23,425 bases of DNA, taken from a virus. Within the stretch, counting starts at the first letter, position 1; each line of letters opens with the position of its first letter. The notes below the pieces were generated by a model, which saw nothing but the letters and a program-made list of their open reading frames with translations, ran no database searches and was not told the origin of the DNA. The stretch spans positions 1 to 23,425 of IMG/VR virus record IMGVR_UViG_3300001450_000322; one strand, 5' to 3'. Both the position numbers and the translations under genes were made by a program. Below, piece by piece: positions 9,501 through 16,212 of the stretch.

Positions 9501-9530
9501 AAAAAGGGCCAGTTCCTAAGAACTGACCCT
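9501..9530 (-). terminator. Rho-independent terminator for the leftward block
   Basis: AGGGCCAGTTC (9505-9515) pairs with GAACTGACCCT (9520-9530) around a 4-nt loop, with one C:A mismatch. On the minus strand the hairpin is followed by seven T residues, the classic intrinsic terminator form. It therefore ends the leftward transcript arriving from 9573. Read rightward there is no T-run, so termination of the phosphoesterase transcript here is less certain. Confidence 0.82.
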
Positions 9531-9532
9531 CC

Positions 9533-9578
9533 GACTAGACGCCTTTACCGCAACTATATTGTGGAGTATGCTCTAGTC
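9533..9578 (-). repeat. 7-bp inverted repeat in the leftward 3' UTR
   Basis: GACTAGA (9533-9539) and TCTAGTC (9572-9578) are perfect inverted copies enclosing 32 bp. The right arm overlaps the stop codon of the small HTH gene. In RNA it would form a long-loop stem just before the terminator, perhaps a 3'-end stabiliser, or it may be chance. Confidence 0.4.
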
Positions 9579-9776
9579 TATTTTCGGCCAAGGTGATCGC
9601 TTTGGAGATGTCAATCTTGCCATTACAACCTCTGGTATGGGATTGTCACCATTAAGCCATCTTCTGACAGTTCTCTCATTTCTCCACATGACTTCCCTAG
9701 CAAACCTTGTTGCTGATAAGCCAGACTCTTCAATCCTAATTTTCAGGATCTCTTGTGGTGTAGGAATCGATATCAT
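9573..9776 (-). CDS. Small helix-turn-helix protein, Cro/CI-like
   Basis: 67 aa. TPQEILKIRIEESGLSATRF, then AREVMWRNERTVRRWLNGD and IPEVV follow the helix layout of Cro/CI-type XRE domains, with the second helix pair over about 21-42. There is only one domain and no dimerisation tail. AAGGAA precedes the ATG, and the start shares the TAATG junction with the HD-hydrolase stop. It is the last gene of the leftward block, just before the terminator. It may regulate an early promoter or its own block. Its last-gene position is unusual for a master repressor, so a Cro-like or host-directed role is equally possible. Confidence 0.72.
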   Translation of the reverse strand: MISIPTPQEILKIRIEESGLSATRFAREVMWRNERTVRRWLNGDNPIPEVVMARLTSPKRSPWPKID

Positions 9777-10528
9777 TATGTGTTCCTTGCAGGGGATTCG
9801 GATCTCAACGTGTCAATCGCCCTGTCGTATCGCTCCTCTAGGCTCTTGGGGATACCACCCCTGCCCCTGTTGTCGTGAAGGTCAGCGAGCTTGACCATGC
9901 TCAGTGGTCTAACGTGGGCAGTATTGTCGTGACCCCAAGAAGAATAGGTCTTACCCTGGGGGCCAGTCATGGCAGGTCCAAAGTTGCCGACACGCCTAAT
10001 GTACCTGTCATAGGTCTCGTAGTGTTCGCCATCTTCCTTTCTTGCATGGGTGATGGCTTCCACCATACTGACCACACGCTTGAGGTCTTCCTGGTCTCTC
10101 CAATCAACCTCGTAAGCCGTCGTGTGATACACCATGTTAGCTAGGTGATAGTAGGTAAGTCCTGGGGTGTCTTCCAAGACATCGTGCATCCAGGCCACAG
10201 AGATCAATTCGGCATGGAGTTTTTGGCGGTCATCGTAATCGATGCCATAGGTAGTAATCTCTCCAGGCCTCTTGCCCTCTAAAGGATACTGCTCGTCTAG
10301 CATCTCTTGGGTGTAGGCTACTACCCTTCGTACATGGTCAATGTAGGGTTCACCACTTTTATCTACCTGGCCTTCGTGCACTGCCTCTGCCAGTGCCTGG
10401 GCATAGAAAGGGAACTGGGAAACGTGAGTCAGTTTCGTGCTGATAATCAGATTGATCTCATCAGCATTCTTGTGCTCGCCTGTGTAGTACCGGTGTTCCT
10501 TGAGTGTATCTTCGTGTCGAGTAGGCAT
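9776..10528 (-). CDS. HD-domain hydrolase of RelA/SpoT (ppGpp hydrolase-like) type
   Basis: 250 aa. The HD signature is complete: His51, His65 in PYIDH, WMHDVLEDT with His115, Asp116, Glu119 and Asp120, and KLADLHDN at 213-220 supplying the late Asp/Asn. The order and local sequence (DKSGEPYIDH, then HDVLEDT, then KLADL) match the hydrolase half of SpoT and the small MESH1-like hydrolases, which remove the 3' pyrophosphate of (p)ppGpp. No synthetase domain is present. An insert around 70-105 and a longer stretch between the HD and KLADL elements make it larger than minimal hydrolases. AGGAG lies 6-7 nt before the ATG. A different nucleotide substrate cannot be excluded. Confidence 0.8.
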   Translation of the reverse strand: MPTRHEDTLKEHRYYTGEHKNADEINLIISTKLTHVSQFPFYAQALAEAVHEGQVDKSGEPYIDHVRRVVAYTQEMLDEQYPLEGKRPGEITTYGIDYDDRQKLHAELISVAWMHDVLEDTPGLTYYHLANMVYHTTAYEVDWRDQEDLKRVVSMVEAITHARKEDGEHYETYDRYIRRVGNFGPAMTGPQGKTYSSWGHDNTAHVRPLSMVKLADLHDNRGRGGIPKSLEERYDRAIDTLRSESPARNT

Positions 10529-10570
10529 GTCTTTCTCCTATTGTATGAAGGATTTCAATACTGAAAAGTA

Positions 10571-10584
10571 AGGGCAATTGCCCT
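10571..10584 (-). repeat. Perfect 14-bp palindrome upstream of the HD-hydrolase gene
   Basis: AGGGCAATTGCCCT reads the same on both strands. It overlaps the methyltransferase stop codon and sits 43 nt before the HD-hydrolase ATG. As RNA it forms a 5-bp hairpin with a 4-nt loop followed by TTACTTTTC, so it may be a weak terminator. As DNA it could be an operator. A near-copy lies at 16220-16233, also ahead of a leftward gene. Confidence 0.6.
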
Positions 10585-12013
10585 AGTAATCAAGCTCTGC
10601 TATTTGACATCCAATCCATTGCGCTACGTTTACTGTCACAGCATTGCCACATTGCTTGTATCGCTGTGCATCTGAGATCGGCACTTCCACACCGGCATCC
10701 GTTATGCCGATAGCTGTGTGGTTGTCGGGGAATCCCTGGAGACGCTCACATTCTTTCGGAGTTAATCTCCGAGGCACTGTGCCTACATAGTATGTGAGTT
10801 CATTACCGGCGTTGGCTCCTGGTCTGCTTGTCCCAGCACCACTGGCGAGCAATGGGCCAACGTCCACATGGTGTGTCTCAGCGCTTGAGATATAGTTTTG
10901 CAGCTTGGCTCCCGGTTGTGCCAACAATGACCCAGCGGTCTGTCCATCACCACCAACCAATCTGACCTCATGCCTATCGTTCTGCTGGAAGGCTACTGCA
11001 TGTGGACCCCTGGATATGAGCGTGGGCATCGTTTCCGTTTCTTCGATGTACGGATCCCTTTGCGCATTCTTGCCAGCATTGAATGCACTTCTGTCTATGA
11101 CCGTGGGCGGCTTGTGATGGAACAGGCCAGGAACATCACCCGCACATAGGGTTGGGCTAGGATCTCCTTCCTTGCCAATTCCGACCCCTTGCCGATTCAG
11201 CGCAGACTTTTCTGTTGTGCGTGTGGCGTTGCGTAAATCTAGAGGCACTACCAGATCTACATCAGTGCCCTTGTGTTGAACAGCACGTTGGGTGCTGGCA
11301 ACCTCACTTGGTTTGTAATTGGAAAAGCCACCACCCCGATAAAAAGCTGGAGCTATTCTGACGGGTCTGACGCTATCCGTCGGTCCAGAGCCTCTTCTAG
11401 GCTTTTCGGAATCTCCTTCCCCCTGTCCTGCGCTCTCCGCTTGATTCCCTTGCAAGCCTTGGCGCTCAAGAAATACTTCGGGTGTGGGTCCGTCTCCAGA
11501 ATATCCGATAATGAAGACTCGACGCCTTCGTTGGGGGACACCGAAAAATCTGCTGTCCAGCACTCGCCATTGTGCACTGAACCCCAACTCTTCCAAGCCC
11601 CGGAGTACGAAGGCAAAATCTTTTCCTTGGTTAGAGGAAAACAAGCCAGGGACATTTTCGATAATGCACCATGTGGGAGTAAGCTCACCAAGGATGCGAT
11701 GGAACTCATTCCAGAGTCCACTCCTTTCTCCAGAAAGTCCCTTACGATTCCCTGCCACTGATAAGTCCTGGCAGGGGAACCCGCCATGGATGAGGTCTGG
11801 TCTTTCAAGAACATGTCTTCCTGCATCGTTGTCTCCCCCGACGCTTCTAACGTCTTCATAGATTTGTGTGTCCGGCCAGTTCTTGCGTAATACGCTCCTG
11901 GCATATTTGTCGTACTCTACTTGCCATATTGTTTTAAAGCATTGTGTTTTTTCGAGCCCCATGTCCAGGCCACCTACTCCTGAGAACAGGGATCCGACAG
12001 TCATAGGCTTCAT
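10583..12013 (-). CDS. DNA (cytosine-5) methyltransferase
   Basis: 476 aa from the ATG at 12013, chosen because GGGAG precedes it and it forms a TAATG overlap with the upstream stop. The frame could be read up to 12073 but has no better start. Motif I is SLFSGVGG (8-15), motif IV GGFPCQDLS with catalytic Cys81, motif VI ENV (119-121), motif VIII QRRRR (161-165), motif IX RLTPKECERLQGFPD near 430, and motif X KQCGNAV near 460. The enzyme transfers a methyl group from SAM to C5 of cytosine in a specific site. The long segment of about 185-425 is the target-recognition region, so specificity is not predictable. With no partner endonuclease visible, it is probably an orphan methyltransferase protecting phage DNA. 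Confidence 0.95.
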   Translation of the reverse strand: MKPMTVGSLFSGVGGLDMGLEKTQCFKTIWQVEYDKYARSVLRKNWPDTQIYEDVRSVGGDNDAGRHVLERPDLIHGGFPCQDLSVAGNRKGLSGERSGLWNEFHRILGELTPTWCIIENVPGLFSSNQGKDFAFVLRGLEELGFSAQWRVLDSRFFGVPQRRRRVFIIGYSGDGPTPEVFLERQGLQGNQAESAGQGEGDSEKPRRGSGPTDSVRPVRIAPAFYRGGGFSNYKPSEVASTQRAVQHKGTDVDLVVPLDLRNATRTTEKSALNRQGVGIGKEGDPSPTLCAGDVPGLFHHKPPTVIDRSAFNAGKNAQRDPYIEETETMPTLISRGPHAVAFQQNDRHEVRLVGGDGQTAGSLLAQPGAKLQNYISSAETHHVDVGPLLASGAGTSRPGANAGNELTYYVGTVPRRLTPKECERLQGFPDNHTAIGITDAGVEVPISDAQRYKQCGNAVTVNVAQWIGCQIAELDY

Positions 12014-12198
12014 TATTTTCTCCCACGGTGAAGGGTGCTGCAATGTAGCGAACAGTACTTTCGCTTGAGCCATCGCTTCCAGGTTTCATTTTTCGCCTTC
12101 TTATACTCTATGTCACAGGCAATACACCTCTTCGCAAGCATTGAAGGCGGTATTTTTGGGTCTGTTTTTTTAGGTCTTCCCGGTGGCCTAATCATCAT
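12013..12198 (-). CDS. 61-aa basic zinc-finger protein
   Basis: RCIACDIEY followed about 20 residues later by KYCSLHC gives two CxxC pairs (C-I-A-C and C-S-L-H-C with a nearby His), a likely Zn ribbon. The N-terminus is proline- and lysine-rich (RPPGRPKK, AT-hook-like). It overlaps the RusA-like gene by 11 bp and ends in the TAATG that starts the methyltransferase gene. Small CxxC/YCSxxC proteins occur in phage replication regions, sometimes related to HNH recognition domains, but no HNH core is visible. DNA binding is an inference from the fingers and charge. Confidence 0.62.
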   Translation of the reverse strand: MMIRPPGRPKKTDPKIPPSMLAKRCIACDIEYKKAKNETWKRWLKRKYCSLHCSTLHRGRK

Positions 12199-12562
12199 TC
12201 GGCTCTAGCCTTATGTAGAGTCTTTGATTTTTTCGATCTATCTGTTGGGTTGGCATTTTTTTCCATTCAAGAACGTCTGGGCCATCGTCTACAATGTACC
12301 CATTCAGTGTCAGCCAGTCGAGTGGCCACTTCAGCCTAGCAAACAAATTGTCGTGGTCCATCTTGTTCCATAGATAAAAATCTGCAGCTATGTATACCTT
12401 CTCCATGGGTGGATCTTCGTGAGGTCGGTGGAGGATATCTGCAACGCCCATCCACAAATCTTTTTTTGATTTTTTTGTGCGCCAATGCCACCGGCTGTTA
12501 GCGATGTTTGGTGGTAAAGGGAATGCCAAACCAACGATGCCGCCTTTGTATTCTATACTCAT
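12188..12562 (-). CDS. RusA-like Holliday junction resolvase
   Basis: 124 aa from the ATG at 12562, which overlaps the upstream stop (TAATG) and has a purine-rich AAGAGAGA stretch before it. The longer frame reaching 12781 lacks a comparable start. FPLPPNIANSRWHW is the N-terminal RusA-type strand and Pro/Asn motif. DHDNLFARLKWPLDWL with VDDGPDVLEW supplies the acidic residues (Asp-x-Asp-Asn and Asp-Asp) that bind metal in this family, and QIDRKNQRL completes the fold. RusA-family enzymes cut four-way junctions made during phage recombination and replication. Neighbouring exonuclease, SSB and HNH-like genes support a recombination module. Confidence 0.85.
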   Translation of the reverse strand: MSIEYKGGIVGLAFPLPPNIANSRWHWRTKKSKKDLWMGVADILHRPHEDPPMEKVYIAADFYLWNKMDHDNLFARLKWPLDWLTLNGYIVDDGPDVLEWKKMPTQQIDRKNQRLYIRLEPNDD

Positions 12563-12810
12563 TAATTGTCTCTCTTCATTTCTTCTACCATTTGAATGCA
12601 ATAGGCGAGACTGTCTGGAGAGTTGAGGCGTGGCAATGGGAACTCTGGACCCACAACCACAGTGGTGGGTTGTCCTGTGTGCGCCATGGCTTGTATCTGA
12701 TGCAGTTCTGCCAAGGCATAACGCATCGTCATCATGTGGGATGCCAGAACTAATGTCCCACCGGTCAAAATATAAAAACATATTCTAGCTACTCTGTCTA
12801 AATCAATCAT
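12562..12810 (-). CDS. Small single-pass membrane protein
   Basis: 82 aa. A hydrophobic N-terminal segment at about residues 8-24 (ARICFYILTGGTLVLAS) is followed by a mostly polar helix and a Pro-rich part, VVVGPEFPLPRL. AAGGAG sits 5 nt before the ATG. The start overlaps the stop of the HNH-like gene by 8 bp and the end forms TAATG with the resolvase gene. No family recognised. An early phage inner-membrane protein with the C-terminus inside or outside is all that can be said. Confidence 0.68.
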   Translation of the reverse strand: MIDLDRVARICFYILTGGTLVLASHMMTMRYALAELHQIQAMAHTGQPTTVVVGPEFPLPRLNSPDSLAYCIQMVEEMKRDN

Positions 12811-13126
12811 GTGATCTCCTTGTCCATAATTCCTGGTAGTGTTCTGCTCTGTCTCTTACTGATTGTTTGGTCCTTCCATATTTTTTTTCAAACTTTTCCT
12901 CTGGCAGTTCATCAAAGTCCTTATGTGCCAAAAATTGAAGAGGTACTATGTCCTGGTATGTACCCCCTGCTCCTCTTGATTTCATGTGTGCATTGTGAAT
13001 AGAAACAACTTTGCAAGTAAGCTCACAGGGCAAGGTGCGAATCCAAGCAATGCGTTCCTCGCTGTGCCAATGCTTTAGAAAGCGTTCCTTTTTTCTTTCA
13101 CGTTTGCGTTGCTTTGTAGATTTCAC
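12803..13126 (-). CDS. HNH-like nuclease or Zn-binding recombination protein
   Basis: 107 aa, GTG start one base after the upstream TAA. A strongly basic N-terminus (KSTKQRKRERKKER) precedes LPCELTCK, IHNAHMKSRG, and GTYQDIVPLQFLAHKDFDEL. The spacing Cys-x3-Cys, His-x-x-His, then IVPL and a His recalls phage HNH/Ref-like proteins, where the histidine near the middle is catalytic and the PL...H part holds the metal. The usual C-terminal Cys pair is absent, so activity is uncertain. It lies within the recombination block. Alternative: a non-catalytic DNA-binding protein. Confidence 0.6.
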   Translation of the reverse strand: MKSTKQRKRERKKERFLKHWHSEERIAWIRTLPCELTCKVVSIHNAHMKSRGAGGTYQDIVPLQFLAHKDFDELPEEKFEKKYGRTKQSVRDRAEHYQELWTRRSHD

Positions 13127-13127
13127 C

Positions 13128-13544
13128 TTATCTTTCTAGTTTACTGAGCGTGTTGTAATGATGTAAAGCGTGAGCATCCCACTCAAGTTCACTCTTCACT
13201 GCCCAGTAGTCACTGCGTAGTCTCTCTCTATTCTCTATGGCCACTGCCATCCCTTTAATGTGATTAGCATACCGAGGGTCAGCACGACTGAGGCGATCAA
13301 GTTTAGCTTCGGATAAATTTTGGCTAGCATTGATGGTCGAGATCTCACTGCCGATTCTGGCTAGCAGGATTTTCCTTTCATGGTCCATCTGGAAAGCGAC
13401 ACCTTCGGCCTCAGCTTTTTTTCTTCCTATGACTTCGAGCTTCTCGATATTGGCGTAAGGTGAGGTGGTATAGTTGCTGTCTATGAGTTCCCTCACTACC
13501 CCTGGGACACCATTTGTCCCAGGGGCTTGATCTTCGTAACTCAT
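13128..13544 (-). CDS. Unknown mostly helical protein next to SSB
   Basis: 138 aa. Not recognised. The region of about 30-138 is charged and largely alpha-helical by composition, with KLEVIGRKKAEAEG, then LSEAKLDRLSRADPRY, and a C-terminal Trp-containing helix. No cysteine, membrane segment or catalytic motif is seen. It starts in the TAATG that ends the SSB gene and is followed by the HNH-like gene with a 1-bp gap, so it is co-expressed with recombination genes. Since no annealing protein is otherwise evident, it could be an accessory of the exonuclease/SSB pair, but that rests only on position. Confidence 0.68.
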   Translation of the reverse strand: MSYEDQAPGTNGVPGVVRELIDSNYTTSPYANIEKLEVIGRKKAEAEGVAFQMDHERKILLARIGSEISTINASQNLSEAKLDRLSRADPRYANHIKGMAVAIENRERLRSDYWAVKSELEWDAHALHHYNTLSKLER

Positions 13545-14056
13545 TAAAACGGAAGATCGTCTGTGACTGGAGCCAAGTCCAAGGCTTTAATGACCGCCTC
13601 ATTAGACGTTGGCTTGGGTGCTTCTTTAGGTGGTGGAGTCTTAAGCACCTGAAACAAGCTGTACTGGCGCTGAGGGTTCTTAGCCGACGCCCTCTTGCCC
13701 AGAAACTCAAAATAGACATACTCGTCTCGGTGTTCATCTTTGACCAAGGGCTTGTCATTGTTGTCTTTCATTGTAGCAAAATTCATTGACACGTTGCACC
13801 TACTACCAGGCTCAATCTTAACGTTGTTTTTGTCGGTTAAGTTATCGCTAGTTTTGAACACCTCTAGCTCAACGTTGGGTCCATAGTCTTTCTCCCAAAT
13901 GTCTACCACCTTGCCATGGATAAATGCGTGGCCGTCGGCTGGCCACTTAACAAATGGTGCTGTGGTAAAGTTGGATGTGCCATTGTCAGTGGCGGCACCC
14001 TGGGAGTCACCCAATTCTGTGGCCCCTTGTTGTTTCAACTCGTCTATATAGCTCAC
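13544..14056 (-). CDS. Single-stranded DNA-binding protein
   Basis: 170 aa, GTG start within a TAGTG overlap with the exonuclease stop and preceded by GAGGGGA. The C-terminus ends TDDLPF, the acidic tip plus Pro-Phe typical of SSB proteins, which recruits partner proteins. The centre (about 42-140) has alternating strands consistent with an OB fold, and the tail (about 140-160) is Pro/Lys-rich and flexible. SSB coats unwound DNA in replication and recombination. Overlap with a PD-(D/E)XK exonuclease gene is a common phage arrangement. The fold is inferred; the tail is seen directly. Confidence 0.8.
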   Translation of the reverse strand: MSYIDELKQQGATELGDSQGAATDNGTSNFTTAPFVKWPADGHAFIHGKVVDIWEKDYGPNVELEVFKTSDNLTDKNNVKIEPGSRCNVSMNFATMKDNNDKPLVKDEHRDEYVYFEFLGKRASAKNPQRQYSLFQVLKTPPPKEAPKPTSNEAVIKALDLAPVTDDLPF

Positions 14057-14943
14057 TATTTGTTCCCCTCTGTTGAAGTAACAATTCCCTCTGCGAAAAT
14101 CTGTCGTGTTGGTGTCTTGCCTTTAAATGTACTCGTCTCTTTCAGAAATTTTGTCATAAAGTCTGCTGCCCGAAACGTCCTATATAAATGCTGGTGCTGA
14201 TCAGGAGCAATTTCATGGAGTGTTGCCTTGTTAGGCTCGACATGAACTAGCCCTAGCCTCTCAGCGTAAGATCGATGGAAAGGAATGACCTTGCCTTCCC
14301 ATACTTGGGTGGCTCCTTCTTGCACTACTTTCTTGCTGACGATAGCGAACTCAGCATTCTGGTAGGCGATCTGCTGGATAGCATGTTCTGGGTAGATCCC
14401 AGAGCTTGTCTTGTAATCAAGAATCCAGGTCTGACCATTGGAGTCAATTTCCCATAAATCCAATGTGCCAGCATAGTTTAAGGTTGGGTTAAAAATCGTC
14501 ATCTCTGTCGCTAGGGGCTTACTATTTCTTTCTTGGAGAAATTTGGCGGCAGCCCTTGAGCAAGCCAATTCGTCCTCGGTGAGATCTTCTGGAATTGGGT
14601 CACCATTCACCAGTGCTTCCAAGGTGTTGTGGACGGCAGTTCCTCTGGCACCAGCCGCATCTCTCTTAGAGTCCGGATGCGATTTCAGAAGTTTGATTTT
14701 GTCCTCTTGGGTGGGCAGATCTTTCCATAAATCAATGTGGCGCACGGCAAACTCAGCTACCATTTTTGCCTTCCAAGCAGCCAGCCAAGGTTTGGCGATT
14801 CCACCACCAGTGATAGATGTGGTCCTACGATAGTGCTTGCCAGCGATGTGGTAGCCATAGCGATCTAACTTGACATCAACAGTGTCAGCACTCTCTAATT
14901 CTTCTTTGATTCCTGCGATAAAGTCTTTTTGCGGATTAGTCAT
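14056..14943 (-). CDS. PD-(D/E)XK exonuclease, RecB/Cas4-like
   Basis: 295 aa. The nuclease motifs appear in order: RGTAVH (His105), ATEMTI (Glu147), GTLDLW (Asp162), LDYKTS (Asp176, Lys178) and QQIAYQNAEF (the Q-x-x-x-Y motif, 190-199). This is the full RecB-type metal site with the accessory Gln/Tyr. Enzymes of this class resect DNA ends to give single strands for recombination. The next gene is SSB, with a stop-start overlap. AGGAG precedes the ATG. No Cas1 or Cas2 is nearby, so a phage recombination exonuclease is far more likely than a Cas4 adaptation protein. Confidence 0.88.
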   Translation of the reverse strand: MTNPQKDFIAGIKEELESADTVDVKLDRYGYHIAGKHYRRTTSITGGGIAKPWLAAWKAKMVAEFAVRHIDLWKDLPTQEDKIKLLKSHPDSKRDAAGARGTAVHNTLEALVNGDPIPEDLTEDELACSRAAAKFLQERNSKPLATEMTIFNPTLNYAGTLDLWEIDSNGQTWILDYKTSSGIYPEHAIQQIAYQNAEFAIVSKKVVQEGATQVWEGKVIPFHRSYAERLGLVHVEPNKATLHEIAPDQHQHLYRTFRAADFMTKFLKETSTFKGKTPTRQIFAEGIVTSTEGNK

Positions 14944-15148
14944 TTGAATCTCCTGAATATGGTGGAAGGATGGGACGAAATAGATCTGCTACTTTTTGGT
15001 AAAGTTCGGGAGTGTCCACCCTACTACATATCAAGTGGACACTGTCTCCTAATGCGACAGTGATCAGATGGTCTGATTCTGTTCTACTCAGGGTTGCTTT
15101 GATCTTGTCATCTGTCTGAAGGTGAACGTAGACGTTGCTAATAGACAT
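14936..15148 (-). CDS. Small unknown protein, 70 aa
   Basis: The start at 15148 is chosen because AAGGGG lies at proper spacing and the upstream gene ends just across it with an 11-bp overlap. The longer frame to 15235 has no such site. The predicted pattern is beta-strand-rich: VYVHLQ, IKATL, HLITVALG, VHLICSR, then a helix TPELYQKVADLF and a Pro-rich end. No motif recognised. It overlaps the exonuclease gene by 8 bp, so it is likely co-expressed and may be a small modulator. Confidence 0.62.
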   Translation of the reverse strand: MSISNVYVHLQTDDKIKATLSRTESDHLITVALGDSVHLICSRVDTPELYQKVADLFRPILPPYSGDSND

Positions 15149-15404
15149 TGGGTGACCCCTTAGAAGCCTTCGGCCCAGGAAGCGACCTTCTGGAGCTTTC
15201 GCTTTCCATCTCTCCATAGGGCCACCCAATGCCATAAAAATCTAACAGTGCTTCGATGCTTATTAAAAATGTGAAGAGACATGTTGCTAGTAGTATTATT
15301 GTGAAGATCGATCCAAACACAGCAAGTGTTGTGGTGATATCGGAAACCATCAAGCATCCAAATGCGATGGCTAAGACCCTGCCACTAAGCTTTATGAACA
15401 ACAT
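15138..15404 (-). CDS. Two-helix membrane protein, 88 aa
   Basis: Two hydrophobic stretches, about 6-30 (LSGRVLAIAFGCLMVSDITT) and 31-58 (VFGSIFTIILLATCLFTFL), precede a polar basic tail with SSRRSLPGPK. GTAGGGAGAG lies directly before the ATG, a convincing Shine-Dalgarno. It is the first gene after the tandem RNA hairpins at 15428-15477, so its translation or that of the downstream exonuclease module could be controlled there. No family is recognised; small early membrane proteins in phages often act in superinfection exclusion, but nothing here shows that. Confidence 0.66.
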   Translation of the reverse strand: MLFIKLSGRVLAIAFGCLMVSDITTTLAVFGSIFTIILLATCLFTFLISIEALLDFYGIGWPYGEMESESSRRSLPGPKASKGSPNVY

Positions 15405-15427
15405 ATACTCTCCCTACGAAGGTGTAA

Positions 15428-15477
15428 GCTTCGGACGAAAGCCCAGAAGCACTAATCGGACGAAAGCCCAGACTAGT
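15428..15477 (-). ncRNA. Tandem bulged hairpins with an identical apical core
   Basis: Two 13-nt cores (minus strand TGGGCTTTCGTCC) lie at 15458-15470 and 15433-15445. Each core can form GGGC/GUCC around a UUUC loop with one bulged U on the 5' side. The flanks differ but pair: ACTAGTC with GATTAGT in hairpin A (15451-15477), GCTTC with GAAGC in hairpin B (15428-15450). The two hairpins abut with no spacer. On the minus strand the imperfect pairs are G:U; on the plus strand the same positions become A:C mismatches, so the leftward RNA is the one that folds. This looks like a protein-binding or antiterminator-like RNA element ahead of the membrane-protein and exonuclease genes. Confidence 0.6.
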
Positions 15478-15493
15478 CGGTGAGAATTTTCAA

Positions 15494-15534
15494 TAGGGGT
15501 AACCGATCTCCCCTAGAGACTCCCAATGTGGGAG
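15494..15534 (-). terminator. Two weak hairpins after the zinc-ribbon gene
   Basis: CTCCCA (15520-15525) pairs with TGGGAG (15529-15534) across 3 nt, and AGGGG pairs with CCCCT across 10 nt between about 15494 and 15513. They follow the stop of the leftward gene at 15550. No long T-run follows, so this is at most a partial terminator or pause site before the tandem hairpins. Confidence 0.35.
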
Positions 15535-15549
15535 CCTTTCATCGTTTAT

Positions 15550-16155
15550 TTAGTTAATGTATCCCATCATATTATCTAGCTTGTGCTTCTCTTCTGCCTC
15601 AAAAATAAAAGTGTAAAGCTCATCTTCGCTGACCAACTCATATGCTTCGTCTAGTCTCTTGTCGAGTGCATCTCTTTGGCCTTGGGGTATGTACTCCCCA
15701 TTCACACGACCATCATTGATGAGTATTGTTTTGCCACCACCATTGGAAAGATGAGGCTGAAAGGCCTTGTCTAGACATCTGTGGCCATTCTGGTTGTGCC
15801 ACACCTGTGTAGAGAAGCCATCGTCTGGATGCCAGTTGAAATTCAAAGCCTGAAGCTCGTACACCCAAGCCTCTACATCGCCAGAGCTTTTCAGTGGGCT
15901 AAAGGCAAATTCCCAAGCCTCGACCTCTGCTCTTAGTAAGGATTGGTTGTGATTGAACCTTTGGTCTCCAAAACCTTGTTTGCATGGAATGCAGACTTTC
16001 TTATTTGTCGTTCCATGGACATAGTGAATCTTGTCGTAGTCTTTACAGCCGAACTCACCACCACGCTCATTGTCATATGTAACGTGAGGGATGATCGTCC
16101 CACATATCCCACACTGTACGTCATTGGGGTTGGTTTCTTGTGCTGTTGTAGTCAT
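15550..16155 (-). CDS. Zinc-ribbon protein of unknown function, 201 aa
   Basis: The N-terminal part has QCGICGT (Cys15, Cys18), FGCKDYDKIH (Cys37) and VCIPCKQ (Cys55, Cys58), a likely Zn ribbon or treble-clef-like finger. The remainder is Trp/Glu/Asp-rich (EAWEFAF, EAWVYELQ) with an acidic helical C-terminus ending LDNMMGYIN. AAGGAAAG precedes the ATG. It is the first gene of the leftward block, right after the divergent control region, so it is probably the earliest made. Early position plus a nucleic-acid-type finger suggests regulation or host takeover, which is inference only. Confidence 0.7.
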   Translation of the reverse strand: MTTTAQETNPNDVQCGICGTIIPHVTYDNERGGEFGCKDYDKIHYVHGTTNKKVCIPCKQGFGDQRFNHNQSLLRAEVEAWEFAFSPLKSSGDVEAWVYELQALNFNWHPDDGFSTQVWHNQNGHRCLDKAFQPHLSNGGGKTILINDGRVNGEYIPQGQRDALDKRLDEAYELVSEDELYTFIFEAEEKHKLDNMMGYIN

Positions 16156-16212
16156 TTGTTTCTTTCCTTAATTGAAGGTGTTTTTGTAACACATCAAAAT
16201 TTACGAAGAAAA

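Noticed and set aside
11273-11861. Long rightward frames opposite the methyltransferase gene
   Set aside because: They are antisense to a gene with every C5-methyltransferase motif, and have no ribosome site or recognisable features.
10583-13126. Restriction-modification system made of the methyltransferase and the HNH-like protein
   Set aside because: The two are separated by the RusA-like, membrane and zinc-finger genes, and the HNH-like protein is small and lacks a specificity region. An orphan methyltransferase is simpler.
14056-14943. Cas4 assignment for the PD-(D/E)XK nuclease
   Set aside because: No four-Cys Fe-S cluster pattern and no Cas1 or Cas2 nearby; the partner is SSB, as in phage recombination modules.
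15431-15472. 17-bp direct repeat at 25-bp period as a mini-CRISPR
   Set aside because: Only two copies with an 8-bp gap and no cas genes; the repeats are better explained as hairpin cores.
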